Shown here: in pieces, positions 1 through 10,743 of the stretch
Numbering within the stretch: the first letter of the stretch is position 1
How the letters are laid out: each line of letters starts with the position of its first letter
DNA from: Clostridiaceae bacterium
GTDB lineage: Bacteria; Bacillota; Clostridia; Lachnospirales; Lachnospiraceae
Length of the DNA stretch: 64,000 nucleotides
Direction of reading: 5' to 3'
Assembly: GCA_021200535.1 (NCBI GenBank)
Contig: JAJQGL010000038.1
Span: 1 to 64,000 of the forward strand
Translations under genes and position numbers: made by a program
The notes under the pieces: generated by a model
Told to the model about the DNA's origin: nothing
What the model saw: only the letters and a program-made list of their open reading frames with translations
Database searches by the model: none

Positions 1-499
1 CCAGCATCCATACCGTATCTCCGACTGCCAGCGCCAATGCGCCGCCGCTTCCGCCTTCACCGGTAAAAATACTGATAATCGGCGTCTTTAATCTTGACAT
101 TTCCATCAGGTTTCTGGCAATCGCTTCTCCCTGCCCCCGTTCTTCCGCGCCAATTCCACAAAACGCACCCGCCGTATTTATAAAAGTAACCACCGGACGG
201 CGGAACTTTTCCGCCTGTTTCATCAGCCGAAGCGCTTTCCGGTATCCCTCCGGATTTGGAGAGCCAAAATTACATTTCAGATTTTCGTCCAGCGTATGGC
301 CCTTCTGAATCCCAATCACCGTTACAGGCATCCCATTTAGAGCTGCAATTCCGCCGACAACAGCTCCGTCATCCGCAAAAAGACGATCACCGTGAAACTC
401 AAGAAAATCCTCAAATATTTCATCAATAAACTGCTTTGTATTCGGCCGCTCGATCATCCGGGCTATCGCCACTGATTTCATTGCATCGCTCATATACAT
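1..499 (-). CDS. accA: Acetyl-CoA carboxylase carboxyltransferase subunit alpha (C-terminal part outside the window)
   Basis: Reverse-strand translation [39 protein letters not shown]...[33 protein letters not shown]; follows accD. Confidence 0.93.
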   Translation of the reverse strand, partial: MYMSDAMKSVAIARMIERPNTKQFIDEIFEDFLEFHGDRLFADDGAVVGGIAALNGMPVTVIGIQKGHTLDENLKCNFGSPNPEGYRKALRLMKQAEKFRRPVVTFINTAGAFCGIGAEERGQGEAIARNLMEMSRLKTPIISIFTGEGGSGGALALAVGDTVWML

Positions 500-546
500 T
501 TCCTCACTTTTTTAAATTCTGCTCCTTGGCCGTTGCCAGCCTGGCT

Positions 547-1434
547 CTATTGCACAGCGTGCAGCCGCAAAATATCCCCCAGCTCCCCGCGCAGCTTTTC
601 CCGGTGGACAATCCGATCCACAAAACCATGCTCCAGCTGAAACTCTGCTCTCTGAAATCCTTCCGGCAAATCCTGATGGATGGTCGATTTGATCACGCGC
701 TGTCCGGCAAAACCAATCAGTGCTTTCGGCTCAGAAAGAATAATATCCCCTAACATGGCAAAGCTTGCCGTCACGCCTCCGGTCGTCGGGTCCGTCAGCA
801 CAGTGATATATAACAGGCCTGCCTCATCATGGCGTCCCAGTGCCTCCGATACTTTCGCCATCTGCATCAGCGAGATAATGCCCTCCTGCATTCTGGCGCC
901 TCCGGATGTTGTAAAAATAATCACCGGAAGGGAATGCCCGGTTGCATATTCCACCGCTCTGGTAATCTTTTCGCCGACCACCGAGCCCATACTGCCCATC
1001 ATAAAATGGCTGTCCATAACCGCAATCACCGCAGGCTGCTCACAAATCCTGCAGGTGCCCGTCACAACACCCTCACGTATGCCGGATTTTTTCTGTGCCT
1101 TTTGAATCACTGTCTCATAATCCGGGTAATCCATCGGGTTTTTCGGCTCCATTTCCGCATCCAGTTCCTTAAAGCTTCCCTCATCACAGATAATCCGAAT
1201 GCGCTCCTCCGGACTCATGCGGAAATGTGCATCACAGTTAGGGCAGAGCTTATATTCCGTTACTTCTTTTTTGTAAATAATAGCCTTGCAGGTATTGCAC
1301 TTAATCCACATTCCATCCGGAATCGACGGCTCAGCCTTTGCTCTTTTTCTGTCGTTTTTCTTTGTCCTGTCCCCCGAATCAACCGAGAAATAATTTTTTT
1401 TGCCAAATAAATTCAAAGAATCAATCCTTCCCAT
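547..1434 (-). CDS. accD: Acetyl-CoA carboxylase carboxyltransferase subunit beta
   Basis: N-terminal zinc ribbon CNTC...[12 protein letters not shown] motif; operon context. Confidence 0.95.
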   Translation of the reverse strand: MGRIDSLNLFGKKNYFSVDSGDRTKKNDRKRAKAEPSIPDGMWIKCNTCKAIIYKKEVTEYKLCPNCDAHFRMSPEERIRIICDEGSFKELDAEMEPKNPMDYPDYETVIQKAQKKSGIREGVVTGTCRICEQPAVIAVMDSHFMMGSMGSVVGEKITRAVEYATGHSLPVIIFTTSGGARMQEGIISLMQMAKVSEALGRHDEAGLLYITVLTDPTTGGVTASFAMLGDIILSEPKALIGFAGQRVIKSTIHQDLPEGFQRAEFQLEHGFVDRIVHREKLRGELGDILRLHAVQ

Positions 1435-1454
1435 CTGCAGGAATCTGCCCTATC

Positions 1455-2807
1455 CTATTTTGGGTCAATCAGAAATGTCTCCAAAAACGAGGTGTCAAAC
1501 TCCCCTGCCAAATACTCTTTATTATTTAAAATGCGGTTTTGAAATTCAATGTTTGTATCAATACCATCTATAATAAACTCATACAGTGCCCTTTTCATTT
1601 TCGCAATCGCTTCCTGCCGGTCTTTTCCGTGCACAATTACCTTTGCAATCATCGAATCGTAATACGGCGGAATCTCGTAGCCTTCGTATACCGCCGTATC
1701 CACACGGATACCAAGCCCTCCGGAAGGAAGAAGCAAATAATCAATTAACCCCGGACACGGAGCAAAATTCCGGTCTGGATTCTCTGCATTTATCCGGCAC
1801 TCAATCGCATGGCCGGATATCACAATATCATCCTGCGTATAGGACAATTTCTGCCCATCCGCAATACGGATCTGCTCCTTGATAATATCGACTCCGGTAA
1901 TCATCTCAGTTATAGGATGCTCTACCTGCACTCTGGTATTCATTTCCATAAAATAAAATTCCCCGGATTGATCGTAGAGAAATTCTATTGTCCCGGCGCT
2001 CTGGTATCCCGCTGCTTTTGCCGCGCGAACCGCCGCAGCGCACATTTTTTCTCTAACCTCCGGTGAGATTGCCGGAGAAGGAGCCTCCTCCAAAACCTTC
2101 TGGTTCTTTCTCTGCAGAGAGCAGTCGCGCTCCCCCAGATGAATGACATTGCCAAAACGGTCACCTAACACCTGCACCTCAACATGGCGCGCATGCTCAA
2201 TGACCTTCTCCATATACATTGCATCATCGCCAAAGGCTGCCTTTGTTTCACTTTTTGCAGATTCATATGCCTTTTGCAGTTCAGCCTTTTCACGGACAAT
2301 ACGGATTCCCTTTCCGCCGCCGCCCGCTGATGCCTTAACCATAACCGGATATCCCAGACAGTCTGCCTCTTCAAAGGCTGCCTCTAACGTATCTACAACG
2401 CCATCGCTTCCCGGTATCACCGGAACATCCGCTTTCTGCATCATCATTCTGGCATTCGCTTTGTTCCCAAGCGCATCAATCACCGACGGATCCGGTCCAA
2501 TAAACTTAATATTGCACTCCTCGCACATGGCAGCAAAGGTACTGTTCTCTGATAGAAAACCAAAGCCCGGATGAATTGCCTGCGCCTTTTTCTCCACTGC
2601 AGCACTGATAATATTTGCCATATTATTATAGCTGTCTGCCGCCTTGGCAGAGCCGATGCAGACGGCTTCATCTGCCAGCTGTGCATGCAGCGCCTCTCTG
2701 TCCGGCTCTGAAAAAACGGCTACTGTTTTAATTCCCATTTCACGGCATGCCCGGATTATCCGAACGGCAATTTCACCACGGTTTGCAATTAAAATTTTAT
2801 CAAACAT
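1455..2807 (-). CDS. accC: Acetyl-CoA carboxylase biotin carboxylase subunit
   Basis: MFDKILIANRGEIAVRIIRACREMGI, ATP-grasp motifs, FMEMNTRVQVEHPITE; start chosen after GGAGG. Confidence 0.97.
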   Translation of the reverse strand: MFDKILIANRGEIAVRIIRACREMGIKTVAVFSEPDREALHAQLADEAVCIGSAKAADSYNNMANIISAAVEKKAQAIHPGFGFLSENSTFAAMCEECNIKFIGPDPSVIDALGNKANARMMMQKADVPVIPGSDGVVDTLEAAFEEADCLGYPVMVKASAGGGGKGIRIVREKAELQKAYESAKSETKAAFGDDAMYMEKVIEHARHVEVQVLGDRFGNVIHLGERDCSLQRKNQKVLEEAPSPAISPEVREKMCAAAVRAAKAAGYQSAGTIEFLYDQSGEFYFMEMNTRVQVEHPITEMITGVDIIKEQIRIADGQKLSYTQDDIVISGHAIECRINAENPDRNFAPCPGLIDYLLLPSGGLGIRVDTAVYEGYEIPPYYDSMIAKVIVHGKDRQEAIAKMKRALYEFIIDGIDTNIEFQNRILNNKEYLAGEFDTSFLETFLIDPK

Positions 2808-2833
2808 CCCTGCCTCCAAATGATTCCTGAATC

Positions 2834-3262
2834 TTATTCTACAATAAACATAAACTGCTCAACTACTGTAGCAACCTCATCTCCGACATATGCTGTACCG
2901 TGCCCAATGCCAATATTTCTTTTCAGCTTATCAATCTCCATCTCGAAACGAAGCGTATCGCCCGGAACAACTTTTCTCTTAAACTTTACATTCTTGATAC
3001 CGCCAAAATATCCGGTCTTTCCCTTAAACTGCTCCAGGGACATAATAGCAACCGCTCCTGCCTGCGCCATTGCCTCTACAATCAATACGCCAGGCATTAC
3101 CGGTTCCTGCGGAAAATGCCCTGAAAAAAACGGCTCATTGTATGTGACGTTTTTCAGTGCGACAATCGACTTTCCCTCTTCGAGCTCCTCCACACGGTCA
3201 ATCAGCAAAAATGGCTGCCTGTGCGGTATGATTTTCATAATATCATTGATATCCATTACCAT
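2834..3262 (-). CDS. fabZ: 3-hydroxyacyl-ACP dehydratase
   Basis: [13 protein letters not shown] and [20 protein letters not shown] hotdog-fold motifs. Confidence 0.96.
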   Translation of the reverse strand: MVMDINDIMKIIPHRQPFLLIDRVEELEEGKSIVALKNVTYNEPFFSGHFPQEPVMPGVLIVEAMAQAGAVAIMSLEQFKGKTGYFGGIKNVKFKRKVVPGDTLRFEMEIDKLKRNIGIGHGTAYVGDEVATVVEQFMFIVE

Positions 3263-3281
3263 AATTTTTCTCCAATCCTGT

Positions 3282-3788
3282 TTACTTTAAGCGGAATAAT
3301 TCCTGTCCATATTCAACAAACTCTCCGTCAGCGACAAGAATCTCCGCAACCGTTCCGCTAATTTCCGCATTTACCTCATTCATAAACTTCATCGCCTCAA
3401 TAATACAGACGACATCTCCTGCAGAAACCGAATCGCCAACCTTGACAAACGGCGCCTGATCCGGCGCAGCACTCTGGTAAAAAGTCCCGACAATCGGAGA
3501 TTTAATCACCTTTTGACCTGCTGCGTCATCCTCCGCTGCTGCCGCCGAAGGCTTTTCCGGCGTCCGCATAACCTCCCCAGCCTGCCCTGTCGGCACAGAA
3601 GCCGGCTGCGGTACAGACGGTGCCTGCATCGGCATCATAGATGGCTGCGGCACAGGAGAAGGTGTCCCCCACGGCGAAACCGCACTGCGATTCAGACGGA
3701 TTCTGGCGTCACCAAGCTGTACCTCCATATCATTCAGGTCTGTCTTTTCGAATATTTCAATTAATTCTTTAACCTCGCTATACTGCAT
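3282..3788 (-). CDS. accB: Acetyl-CoA carboxylase biotin carboxyl carrier protein
   Basis: C-terminal EAMKFMNEV biotinylation motif, Pro-rich linker. Confidence 0.96.
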   Translation of the reverse strand: MQYSEVKELIEIFEKTDLNDMEVQLGDARIRLNRSAVSPWGTPSPVPQPSMMPMQAPSVPQPASVPTGQAGEVMRTPEKPSAAAAEDDAAGQKVIKSPIVGTFYQSAAPDQAPFVKVGDSVSAGDVVCIIEAMKFMNEVNAEISGTVAEILVADGEFVEYGQELFRLK

Positions 3789-3891
3789 ATTGATCCCTTG
3801 CCTTTCCAATCAAAACCCGGAGATTTTGATTTGCAGATTCTGCCTTGCACAAATTACCCTGCACAAATTACCCTGCATATACTGCTTTTTA

Positions 3892-5139
3892 TTATTTCCC
3901 GCTCCATTTCTTAAAGCAAAGAACACCGTTATGTCCGCCAAACCCAAGTGAGTTAGACAATGCATACTCTGCTCCTTTTACCTCTCTTCCCTGATTCGGA
4001 ATATAGTCGAGATCACATTCTTCATCCGGTACATGGTAATTGATCGTCGGCGGCAAAAATCCTTCCTCCAATGCCTTAATGCAGGCAATCGCCTCAATCG
4101 CACCGGCAGCGCCCAACAGATGACCAGTCATGGATTTCGTCGAGCTGACCGGAGTCTTTTTTGCAATTTCCTCACCCAATGCTTTCTTGATGGCCTTTGT
4201 TTCGCCCACATCATTGGCAGGTGTGCTGGTTCCATGTGCATTGATATAGTCAACCTGCTCCGGCGTAATTCCTGCTTCATTCATGGCCATCTGCATAGCC
4301 TTTGCAGCTCCGTTCCCATCCGGATCCGGAAGTGTAACGTGGTAAGCATCCGCAGTCGCGCCATATCCGACTACCTCACCATAAATTTTTGCTCCCCGGG
4401 CCAATGCATGATCCAGCTCCTCCAGAATCAGCATCCCGGCGCCGTCGCCCATAACAAAACCATTGCGCTCTTTATCAAATGGTTTACATGCCTTTTTAGG
4501 ATCTTCTTCAGTAGAAAGCGCAGTCAGATTTGTAAATCCGGCAACTCCAATCCCACAGATTGCACCTTCCGCGCCGCCGGCGATACAGGCGTCCAGATAA
4601 CCGTGCTTAATGTTATGAAATGCTGTGCCGATGCTGTCTGTACCGGTTGCACATGCCGTAACAATATCATGGCAGAGCCCCTTCGCACCTACACGGATGG
4701 CAATGTTGCCCGCAGCCATGTTTCCAATCGTCATGGTAATAAAAAGAGGGGATACCCTGGAAGGACCTTTTTCCGCCATGCGTGTAACCTGCTCCTGCAT
4801 AGTCATCAGTCCGCCGGTGCCGGAACCGACAATCACACCAATGCGGTCGGCGTCTTCCTTTTCCATATCAAGTCCAGAATCCTCAAATGCCTGCATTCCG
4901 GCTGCAATTCCATAGACAGTGAACAGATCATTTCTCTTGACATCCTTTTTCGTCATATATTGCTCCGGATCAAAATTCTTCACCTCTGCCGCAATTTTTA
5001 CTTTAAAATCTGACGTATCAAACTTTGTGATATAGTCAATTCCACAAACCCCGTTTTTCAATCCATTCCAATATTCCTCTACTGTATTTCCCAGCGGAGT
5101 CACAGCCCCAAGTCCGGTAATTACACATCTTTTCTCCAT
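3892..5139 (-). CDS. fabF: Beta-ketoacyl-ACP synthase II
   Basis: [57 protein letters not shown]. Confidence 0.96.
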   Translation of the reverse strand: MEKRCVITGLGAVTPLGNTVEEYWNGLKNGVCGIDYITKFDTSDFKVKIAAEVKNFDPEQYMTKKDVKRNDLFTVYGIAAGMQAFEDSGLDMEKEDADRIGVIVGSGTGGLMTMQEQVTRMAEKGPSRVSPLFITMTIGNMAAGNIAIRVGAKGLCHDIVTACATGTDSIGTAFHNIKHGYLDACIAGGAEGAICGIGVAGFTNLTALSTEEDPKKACKPFDKERNGFVMGDGAGMLILEELDHALARGAKIYGEVVGYGATADAYHVTLPDPDGNGAAKAMQMAMNEAGITPEQVDYINAHGTSTPANDVGETKAIKKALGEEIAKKTPVSSTKSMTGHLLGAAGAIEAIACIKALEEGFLPPTINYHVPDEECDLDYIPNQGREVKGAEYALSNSLGFGGHNGVLCFKKWSGK

Positions 5140-5194
5140 AACACTCTCCATTCCTGCACAAAATACTGCACATTATTCACCTTAACCGCTTATA

Positions 5195-5923
5195 TTACAT
5201 TACCATTCCGCCATCTACGTTGATAACCTGCCCTGTAATATATGTGTTGCCGGCAAGAAATACTGCCACGTTTGCAATATCCTCCACCTGCGCATAACGC
5301 TTCAGCGGAATGACCTCCAACATTTTCTTCTTCTGTTCTTCCGTCAGAACCTCTGTCATATCCGTCTCCACAAAACCGGGAGCAATCGCATTGCAGGTAA
5401 TTCCCCTTGGAGCAAGCTCTTTTGCAACCGATTTGGTCAGGCCAATAATTCCTGCCTTAGATGCCGCATAATTTGCCTGCCCTGCATTCCCCATGACACC
5501 GACAACAGATGCCATATTGATAATGGTACCGCTTCTCTGCTTCAGCATCAGGCTGCTTACATGGCGCACCATATTAAAGGTGCCTTTCAGGTTTGTGGCA
5601 ATGACTGCATCAAAATCTTCCTCGCTCATGCGCATTAAGAGCATATCCCTCGTAATGCCCGCATTATTCACCAAAATATCGACAGAACCAAGCTCCTTTT
5701 TTGCCTGCTTTAACATGGATTCCGCAAACTCGAAATCGCTGACATCTCCCTGAACCGGCAGACATTGAACGCCTAACGCTTCAATCTCCTGAATGGTATC
5801 ATCCGGAGCTGTACTGTGATAGTTCAGCACAATGTTACAGCCTTCCCTTGCAAAGGCCAATGCAATCGCTTTTCCAATTCCTTTTGCGGCGCCTGTTACA
5901 ACCGCATTTTTCCCTTTTAGCAT
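5195..5923 (-). CDS. fabG: 3-oxoacyl-ACP reductase
   Basis: SDR family: TGAAKGIGKAIA, NNAGITRD, YAASKAG. Confidence 0.96.
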   Translation of the reverse strand: MLKGKNAVVTGAAKGIGKAIALAFAREGCNIVLNYHSTAPDDTIQEIEALGVQCLPVQGDVSDFEFAESMLKQAKKELGSVDILVNNAGITRDMLLMRMSEEDFDAVIATNLKGTFNMVRHVSSLMLKQRSGTIINMASVVGVMGNAGQANYAASKAGIIGLTKSVAKELAPRGITCNAIAPGFVETDMTEVLTEEQKKKMLEVIPLKRYAQVEDIANVAVFLAGNTYITGQVINVDGGMVM

Positions 5924-6028
5924 GTTCTATCCTCTTTTCTGCGCTGCTGATTTTATCTTCTGACAAAATCCGGAAGTGCCTATACCCTGCAGCGCAAAAG
6001 CATAAACGGTCCCCGGATATAATCTGTT

Positions 6029-6964
6029 TTAAGCCTGCAGCTTCTCCATTGTCTTCTGCAGCGAAGAAACATCCTCTACATTCAGAATAGAGACACCTTT
6101 TACCGTCCGCTTCACAAAACCGCACAGCGATTTGCCCGGTCCCAGCTCAATAAAGGTATCTGCTCCATTTTCTTTCATATTTTCAATAATATTATAAAAA
6201 CGAACCGGACAGCAGATCTGCTTTGTCAGGATCGGAATAATCTCCTTTTCCGACGCGACAATGGATGCGTCCACATTCGTATATACCGGCATCTCCATCG
6301 GCCGGATGTGCATTTTTTCTAATTCCGGCCCCAGCTTTTCGGCTGCCGGCTTCAGCATCTCCGTGTGGAACGGCCCGCTTACTTTCAGTTTAACTGCCAT
6401 TTTAGCGCCTTTTTCTTTTGCTAATTCTGCTGCTCTTTCCACTGCTTTTGCCGCGCCCGCAATTACAATCTGCCCCGGTGCGTTATAATTTGCCGGAATT
6501 GCCAGACCAAGGCCTTCTTCAACGGCCTCTTTGCATGCATTTTCAACCAGCTCTGTATCTAAACCTATAATGGCATACATGCCACCCTCCCCGGATGGAA
6601 CTGCTTCTGCCATGAATTTCCCTCTCTTCTGAACCAGGGCAACCGCCTCTGCAAAATCCATTGCCCCGCTGGCAACATATGCAGAATACTCTCCTAAACT
6701 AAGCCCTGCCGTCATCTCTGCACGAACTCCCTGTTCCTGCAAAACACGCATCGCCGCAATGCTCATTGTCAAAATTGCCGGCTGCGCAAATTCTGTCTCA
6801 GCTAATTTCGCCTCATCAGTAAAACAAATCTCTTTGATGGAGTAACCAAGCACTTCGTCTGCAAGATCAAAAACCTCCCTTGCCACGGAATAATTCTGAT
6901 ATAAATCCTTTCCCATGCCAGCGTACTGCGACCCCTGACCGCTAAATAAAAATGCTGTTTTCAT
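6029..6964 (-). CDS. fabD: Malonyl-CoA:ACP transacylase
   Basis: FLFSGQGSQYAGMGKDL, AGLSLGEYSAYVASG. Confidence 0.96.
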   Translation of the reverse strand: MKTAFLFSGQGSQYAGMGKDLYQNYSVAREVFDLADEVLGYSIKEICFTDEAKLAETEFAQPAILTMSIAAMRVLQEQGVRAEMTAGLSLGEYSAYVASGAMDFAEAVALVQKRGKFMAEAVPSGEGGMYAIIGLDTELVENACKEAVEEGLGLAIPANYNAPGQIVIAGAAKAVERAAELAKEKGAKMAVKLKVSGPFHTEMLKPAAEKLGPELEKMHIRPMEMPVYTNVDASIVASEKEIIPILTKQICCPVRFYNIIENMKENGADTFIELGPGKSLCGFVKRTVKGVSILNVEDVSSLQKTMEKLQA

Positions 6965-7036
6965 ATTTTACCTCCGTCAAGTATTAACCAGCGTTAAAAC
7001 GGCGCAGGACGCGCCGCATAACCACTGAATTTTTTC

Positions 7037-7258
7037 TTATTTGTGACTTTCTACAAAGTCTACTGCATCCTTAACTGTTACAATCGCCTCTGGATCCTCT
7101 ACAGAAACATCAAACTCATCTTCAATGTCATTAATGATCTGGAATAAATCCAAAGAATCAGCATCGAGATCATCCTTTACATTTGTTTCTAATGTAATTT
7201 CACTTACATCCTTACCTGTCTGCTCAGCAATAATCTCCCTGATTTTTTCAAATACCAT
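7037..7258 (-). CDS. acpP: Acyl carrier protein
   Basis: 73 aa; DDLDADSLDLFQII phosphopantetheine site. Confidence 0.97.
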   Translation of the reverse strand: MVFEKIREIIAEQTGKDVSEITLETNVKDDLDADSLDLFQIINDIEDEFDVSVEDPEAIVTVKDAVDFVESHK

Positions 7259-7340
7259 TTCTTTTTCCTCCTAAAAAAATATTTATATTCACTGCGCTTG
7301 CAGCAATACACTCCTTTGTGCAGTATCAAGATTTGCCTGC

Positions 7341-8318
7341 CTACCAGCGTATCAGCATGGTTCCCCATGTCATTCCACCGCCAAAACCGGACAAAACAAC
7401 CAGATCACCAGCCTCTAACATTCCCTTTTCGTTCATCTCATTTAACGCCATTGGAATACTTGCTGAAGACGTATTTCCAAAACGGTCCATGTTAATATAA
7501 AACTTTTCAAAAGGGATGCCAAGCTTCTTTGACACCACCTCTACAATGCGGACATTTGCCTGATGCGGCACAAAATACTTGATTTGATCCTGCGTAATCT
7601 GTTCTTCCTCCAAGACTTTTTTTATGCTTTTCGCCACATTCTTTGTCGCAAACTTAAAAACCTCCCTGCCATTCATATTGACATACCACTTCGGATGGAT
7701 ACTGCTCTCTTTGTCATTGAATGCATTGGCACATTCCGTATAGCCTTCCGTCAGGATTTCATACTGATCCCCTGCCGAGCCGATATCCTCCCGGATAATT
7801 CCCGCTTCTCCTGAAGCCTCAACATAAGCCCCTCCGGCTCCGTCTCCAAACAGTACACAGGTCGCCCGGTCTGTCCAATCCACAATTTTGGAAAGTGTCT
7901 CCCCGCCAATCACGATGGCATTTTTGTACCCGCCTGACTTTATGTACTTATCCGCTGTACTAAGCGCAAACATAAAGCCGCTGCATGCCGCAATCACATC
8001 AAAGGCAACTGCATGCACTGCTCCAATCTCTTTCTGAATCATGCATGCAAGAGACGGCGTCCCGTAATCCTGCGTAACTGAAGCCACGATAATCAGATCA
8101 ATTTCCTCCGCAGACACAGACGCTCTTTCTAACAGCTTCTTTGCTACATTGGTCACCAAAACAGAGGTATTTTCCCCCGCAGAAATATGGCGCTCCTTAA
8201 TTCCTGTTCTCTGTGTAATCCATTCATCCGTTGTATCAACGATTTTTGACAAATCGTCGTTTGAAATTATCTGCTCCGGCACATAGCCCGCAGTTGCCAC
8301 CACTCTTGTGCTGATCAT
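7341..8318 (-). CDS. fabH: Beta-ketoacyl-ACP synthase III
   Basis: VATAGYVPEQIISNDDLSKIVDTTDEWITQRTGIKERHI; catalytic ACSGFMFA; start chosen after ATGAGGT. Confidence 0.95.
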   Translation of the reverse strand: MISTRVVATAGYVPEQIISNDDLSKIVDTTDEWITQRTGIKERHISAGENTSVLVTNVAKKLLERASVSAEEIDLIIVASVTQDYGTPSLACMIQKEIGAVHAVAFDVIAACSGFMFALSTADKYIKSGGYKNAIVIGGETLSKIVDWTDRATCVLFGDGAGGAYVEASGEAGIIREDIGSAGDQYEILTEGYTECANAFNDKESSIHPKWYVNMNGREVFKFATKNVAKSIKKVLEEEQITQDQIKYFVPHQANVRIVEVVSKKLGIPFEKFYINMDRFGNTSSASIPMALNEMNEKGMLEAGDLVVLSGFGGGMTWGTMLIRW

Positions 8319-8417
8319 GTTTGTGTACCTCATTTCTCTATTAATTATACCGTTCCGCATATCCTTTTTTACTAATTTGCTTCACTTCCGTCACATGAAT
8401 AGATTTTGACATAATTG

Positions 8418-8447
8418 AGTATATTCTATAAATGCCGGATTCGTCAA
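8418..8447 (-). promoter_or_regulatory. Putative sigma-70-type promoter for the fab operon
   Basis: Minus strand TTGACG-18 bp-TATACT upstream of fabH. Confidence 0.6.
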
Positions 8448-8505
8448 CTATATATTTTATATATTTTTGCCTCATTTTCATCATGTTCATTGGATACTCA
8501 CAGAA

Positions 8506-8542
8506 AAGAGATGGAAAAGCAGCACACATGCTTCCATCTCTT
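8506..8542 (-). terminator. Intrinsic terminator downstream of the che/flg gene string
   Basis: 11-bp stem AAGAGATGGAA/TTCCATCTCTT followed on the minus strand by TTTTC, just after the cheY-like stop. Confidence 0.65.
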
Positions 8543-8547
8543 GTTTG

Positions 8548-8928
8548 CTAATTACTTTGCCCCTGTTTTGCCAAAAGTTCCAGGGTGGCAAGCAACACAT
8601 CATCTTCCCAGGGTTTCGGAATCAGATACTTTAACCCCATATTTCTGACTTCTTCTAACATTTCCAAGTCACACAGGGAACTCAGCATCAGGATTTTACT
8701 GTCCGGATCCTTTTTGAGCAGAATCTCTGCTGTTTCCAGTCCGTCAATCCCCGGCATAATAATATCCATAATCACTATATCGGGGTTTAGCTCCTCATAC
8801 ATGCGGATTCCTTCATTGCCGTTTTTTGCATATCCAATCACTTCGTAATCATTTTCTTCAACAAGATCCTTAATCTGCCTTAACGCAAAGGGTGAATCAT
8901 CCACAACCAGGATTGTTTTTTTCTCCAT
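8548..8928 (-). CDS. cheY: CheY-like single-domain response regulator
   Basis: ILVVDDSPFALRQIKDLVEE...DIVIMDIIMPGIDGLET...PKPWE. Confidence 0.85.
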   Translation of the reverse strand: MEKKTILVVDDSPFALRQIKDLVEENDYEVIGYAKNGNEGIRMYEELNPDIVIMDIIMPGIDGLETAEILLKKDPDSKILMLSSLCDLEMLEEVRNMGLKYLIPKPWEDDVLLATLELLAKQGQSN

Positions 8929-9023
8929 TTTCTTCCCTCCTAATAATCGGTAAAACGGACATTCCGAATCCGTTTTCCCTTGCTCATGAACACAGGCTGC
9001 CGTGTAGTTTTCATCAAAAATGC

Positions 9024-9485
9024 CTACTCTGCCTTTAACGAATAAAATAAGTATACCTGAAGCTCACCTATCCTGGAACGATAGGACAAACACTGTTTTT
9101 CGTCAAAATTCATATCCCCCTCGAGGGGCTCTCCCCTCTGGTAAAATTGCGGCACAGATAGCCGGGATGGTGTGCCGGCCATGTTATTTAACCGCGATAT
9201 TGCATATCCACACGCAATATTGATATATTCATTTATATACAGCGGAACCTCCTCCTCCGTGGGAGGAACTCCTTTGTTCATTGCACCCGGAATATAACGG
9301 AACATTTCATCTGAAAACTGGCACACAATCACTGCATTTACATATCCATGCGTCCGTATCACTTCCCGGCATTTCTGAAGCCCTAACTTTTCCTGCTGTT
9401 CCTGTCCGGATTTGTACAAATCCAGCTGAACAATTTTTTTCGTCACGTCACAGAATGCTGTATCAAAGATTTCCCTGACTTCCAT
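9024..9485 (-). CDS. CheX-like chemotaxis protein (putative CheY-P phosphatase family)
   Basis: 153 aa with C-terminal INEYINIACGYAISRLNN resembling CheX helices; between cheY-like and flagellar genes. Confidence 0.55.
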   Translation of the reverse strand: MEVREIFDTAFCDVTKKIVQLDLYKSGQEQQEKLGLQKCREVIRTHGYVNAVIVCQFSDEMFRYIPGAMNKGVPPTEEEVPLYINEYINIACGYAISRLNNMAGTPSRLSVPQFYQRGEPLEGDMNFDEKQCLSYRSRIGELQVYLFYSLKAE

Positions 9486-9523
9486 ATCTTTCAGAAAACA
9501 CCCCCATTCCCTGACTCGGCTAA

Positions 9524-9928
9524 TCAGTTGCCAAAGAAACGCATCTTTCCCTTGGAACTGATTTTCGTACCATCTTTTTGCTCTGCCGGCTTTTCTACAT
9601 AAGCACTGGAAAACTTATTCGTCATTTTCCCTTTGCACTCTTTGCAGTATCTTCCTGTCAAAATCGGTTTCCCACAAGCCTCACAGTCAATCGAAATGCC
9701 TGACTCCCTTGAAAAGGTCAGCCGTTCCTGCCTGATCCATTTTTTAATCTGCTGAATGGGAACATCGTTGTCCTCTGCCACAACTGCCATACCAGCAGAA
9801 GGATTTTTGTATATATATTCCCTTACCACAAAGAACTTCTCTTCCATTTCTTTCGCACATGCAGGGCACAAAGAATCTCCATCGAAATTAAACAGTTTTC
9901 CACATTTTTTACAGTTTCTAACATCCAT
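9524..9928 (-). CDS. YvyF-like flagellar operon protein (two zinc-ribbon motifs)
   Basis: MDVRNCKKCGKLFNFDGDSLCPAC ... CEACGKPILTGRYCKEC; location next to comF and che genes. Confidence 0.75.
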   Translation of the reverse strand: MDVRNCKKCGKLFNFDGDSLCPACAKEMEEKFFVVREYIYKNPSAGMAVVAEDNDVPIQQIKKWIRQERLTFSRESGISIDCEACGKPILTGRYCKECKGKMTNKFSSAYVEKPAEQKDGTKISSKGKMRFFGN

Positions 9929-9929
9929 T

Positions 9930-10703
9930 TCACTTACCTCCTGTACTAGCGCATCCTGTACACATACACAAAAAGTATACTCTGGAAATACCTGCCTGTT
10001 TTAAAACCCGCGCGCAGGCTTCTACGGTACTTCCTGTCGTATAAATATCATCAATAATTATAACACATTTTACATTTCTGCACAACTCCTGCATTTTCCC
10101 TGAAATTGTAAATGCCCGGTTCAGGTTTTTGTGCCGTTCTGCGCTGCCAAGCTCCTTTTGCGGCGTTGTATCTACGCTTCGCAGCAACAGATCCGAAACA
10201 ACAGAAACCCCTGTGAGTTTTCCGAGCTCCCTGGCAAGCACCTCCGCCTGATTATACCCTCTGCTTCTCATGCGGTTTCTGTGGATGGGCACGGGAATCA
10301 ATGCATCCGGACGGATTTGTTCTATCCAGTTCCCAAAGGCCTGCTGAAGCTCTCTTGCGTAATATTTGCCATATTCCTGCCTGCCATGGTATTTAAACCG
10401 TGCAATGGATTTCTGCATGGTCCTGTCATACAGCCACAACGCCCTGCCGCCCTCATACGACCACATCTTGTTCCGGCATACATCACAGTATGCCTGCTCT
10501 TGTGCGACCGGCCTGCCGCATTTCACGCAGCAAATTTCTATTTTTTTCGGTTCCGGCCGGCAGAAGCTGCATCTGCCCTCTTCGCTTACGGAAAGAACCG
10601 CATCGCAAAACACACATCTTCTCGGAAAAAATAAATCCAGTATTTTTCCTGCACTGCCGTCAAAAAAACGCATGCTTTTCTTTTTTTCCACGCTTGTCCC
10701 CAA
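9930..10703 (-). CDS. ComF family amidophosphoribosyltransferase-like protein
   Basis: Zinc-ribbon N-terminus, IPVPIHRNRMRSRGYNQAEVLAREL, VIIIDDIYTTGSTVEAC PRPP motif. Confidence 0.9.
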   Translation of the reverse strand: MGTSVEKKKSMRFFDGSAGKILDLFFPRRCVFCDAVLSVSEEGRCSFCRPEPKKIEICCVKCGRPVAQEQAYCDVCRNKMWSYEGGRALWLYDRTMQKSIARFKYHGRQEYGKYYARELQQAFGNWIEQIRPDALIPVPIHRNRMRSRGYNQAEVLARELGKLTGVSVVSDLLLRSVDTTPQKELGSAERHKNLNRAFTISGKMQELCRNVKCVIIIDDIYTTGSTVEACARVLKQAGISRVYFLCMCTGCASTGGK

Positions 10704-10743
10704 TATCTTCTCCCCCTGTTTCTATTTTACGTCCCGCATTCCG

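Noticed and set aside
436-1529. Plus-strand ORFs opposite accA/accD/accC (for example 436-753, 680-1105, 829-1410)
   Set aside because: Antisense to strongly conserved coding sequence, with no recognisable protein features; treated as spurious. The same applies to other ORFs antisense to assigned genes throughout the window.
3846-3873. 14-bp direct repeat (TGCACAAATTACCC x2) between accB and fabF
   Set aside because: Only two units; likely a simple local duplication without other supporting signal.
5131-5175. Possible deleted remnant of the dispersed element upstream of fabF (CTCTCCATTCCTGCACAAAATA)
   Set aside because: Shares short end pieces with the element but lacks the diagnostic GGAGCGT/ACGCTCC pair; could easily be chance.
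8341-8529. 62-aa minus-strand ORF upstream of fabH
   Set aside because: Overlaps the probable promoter and the fabH start region, has no family resemblance and no convincing SD.
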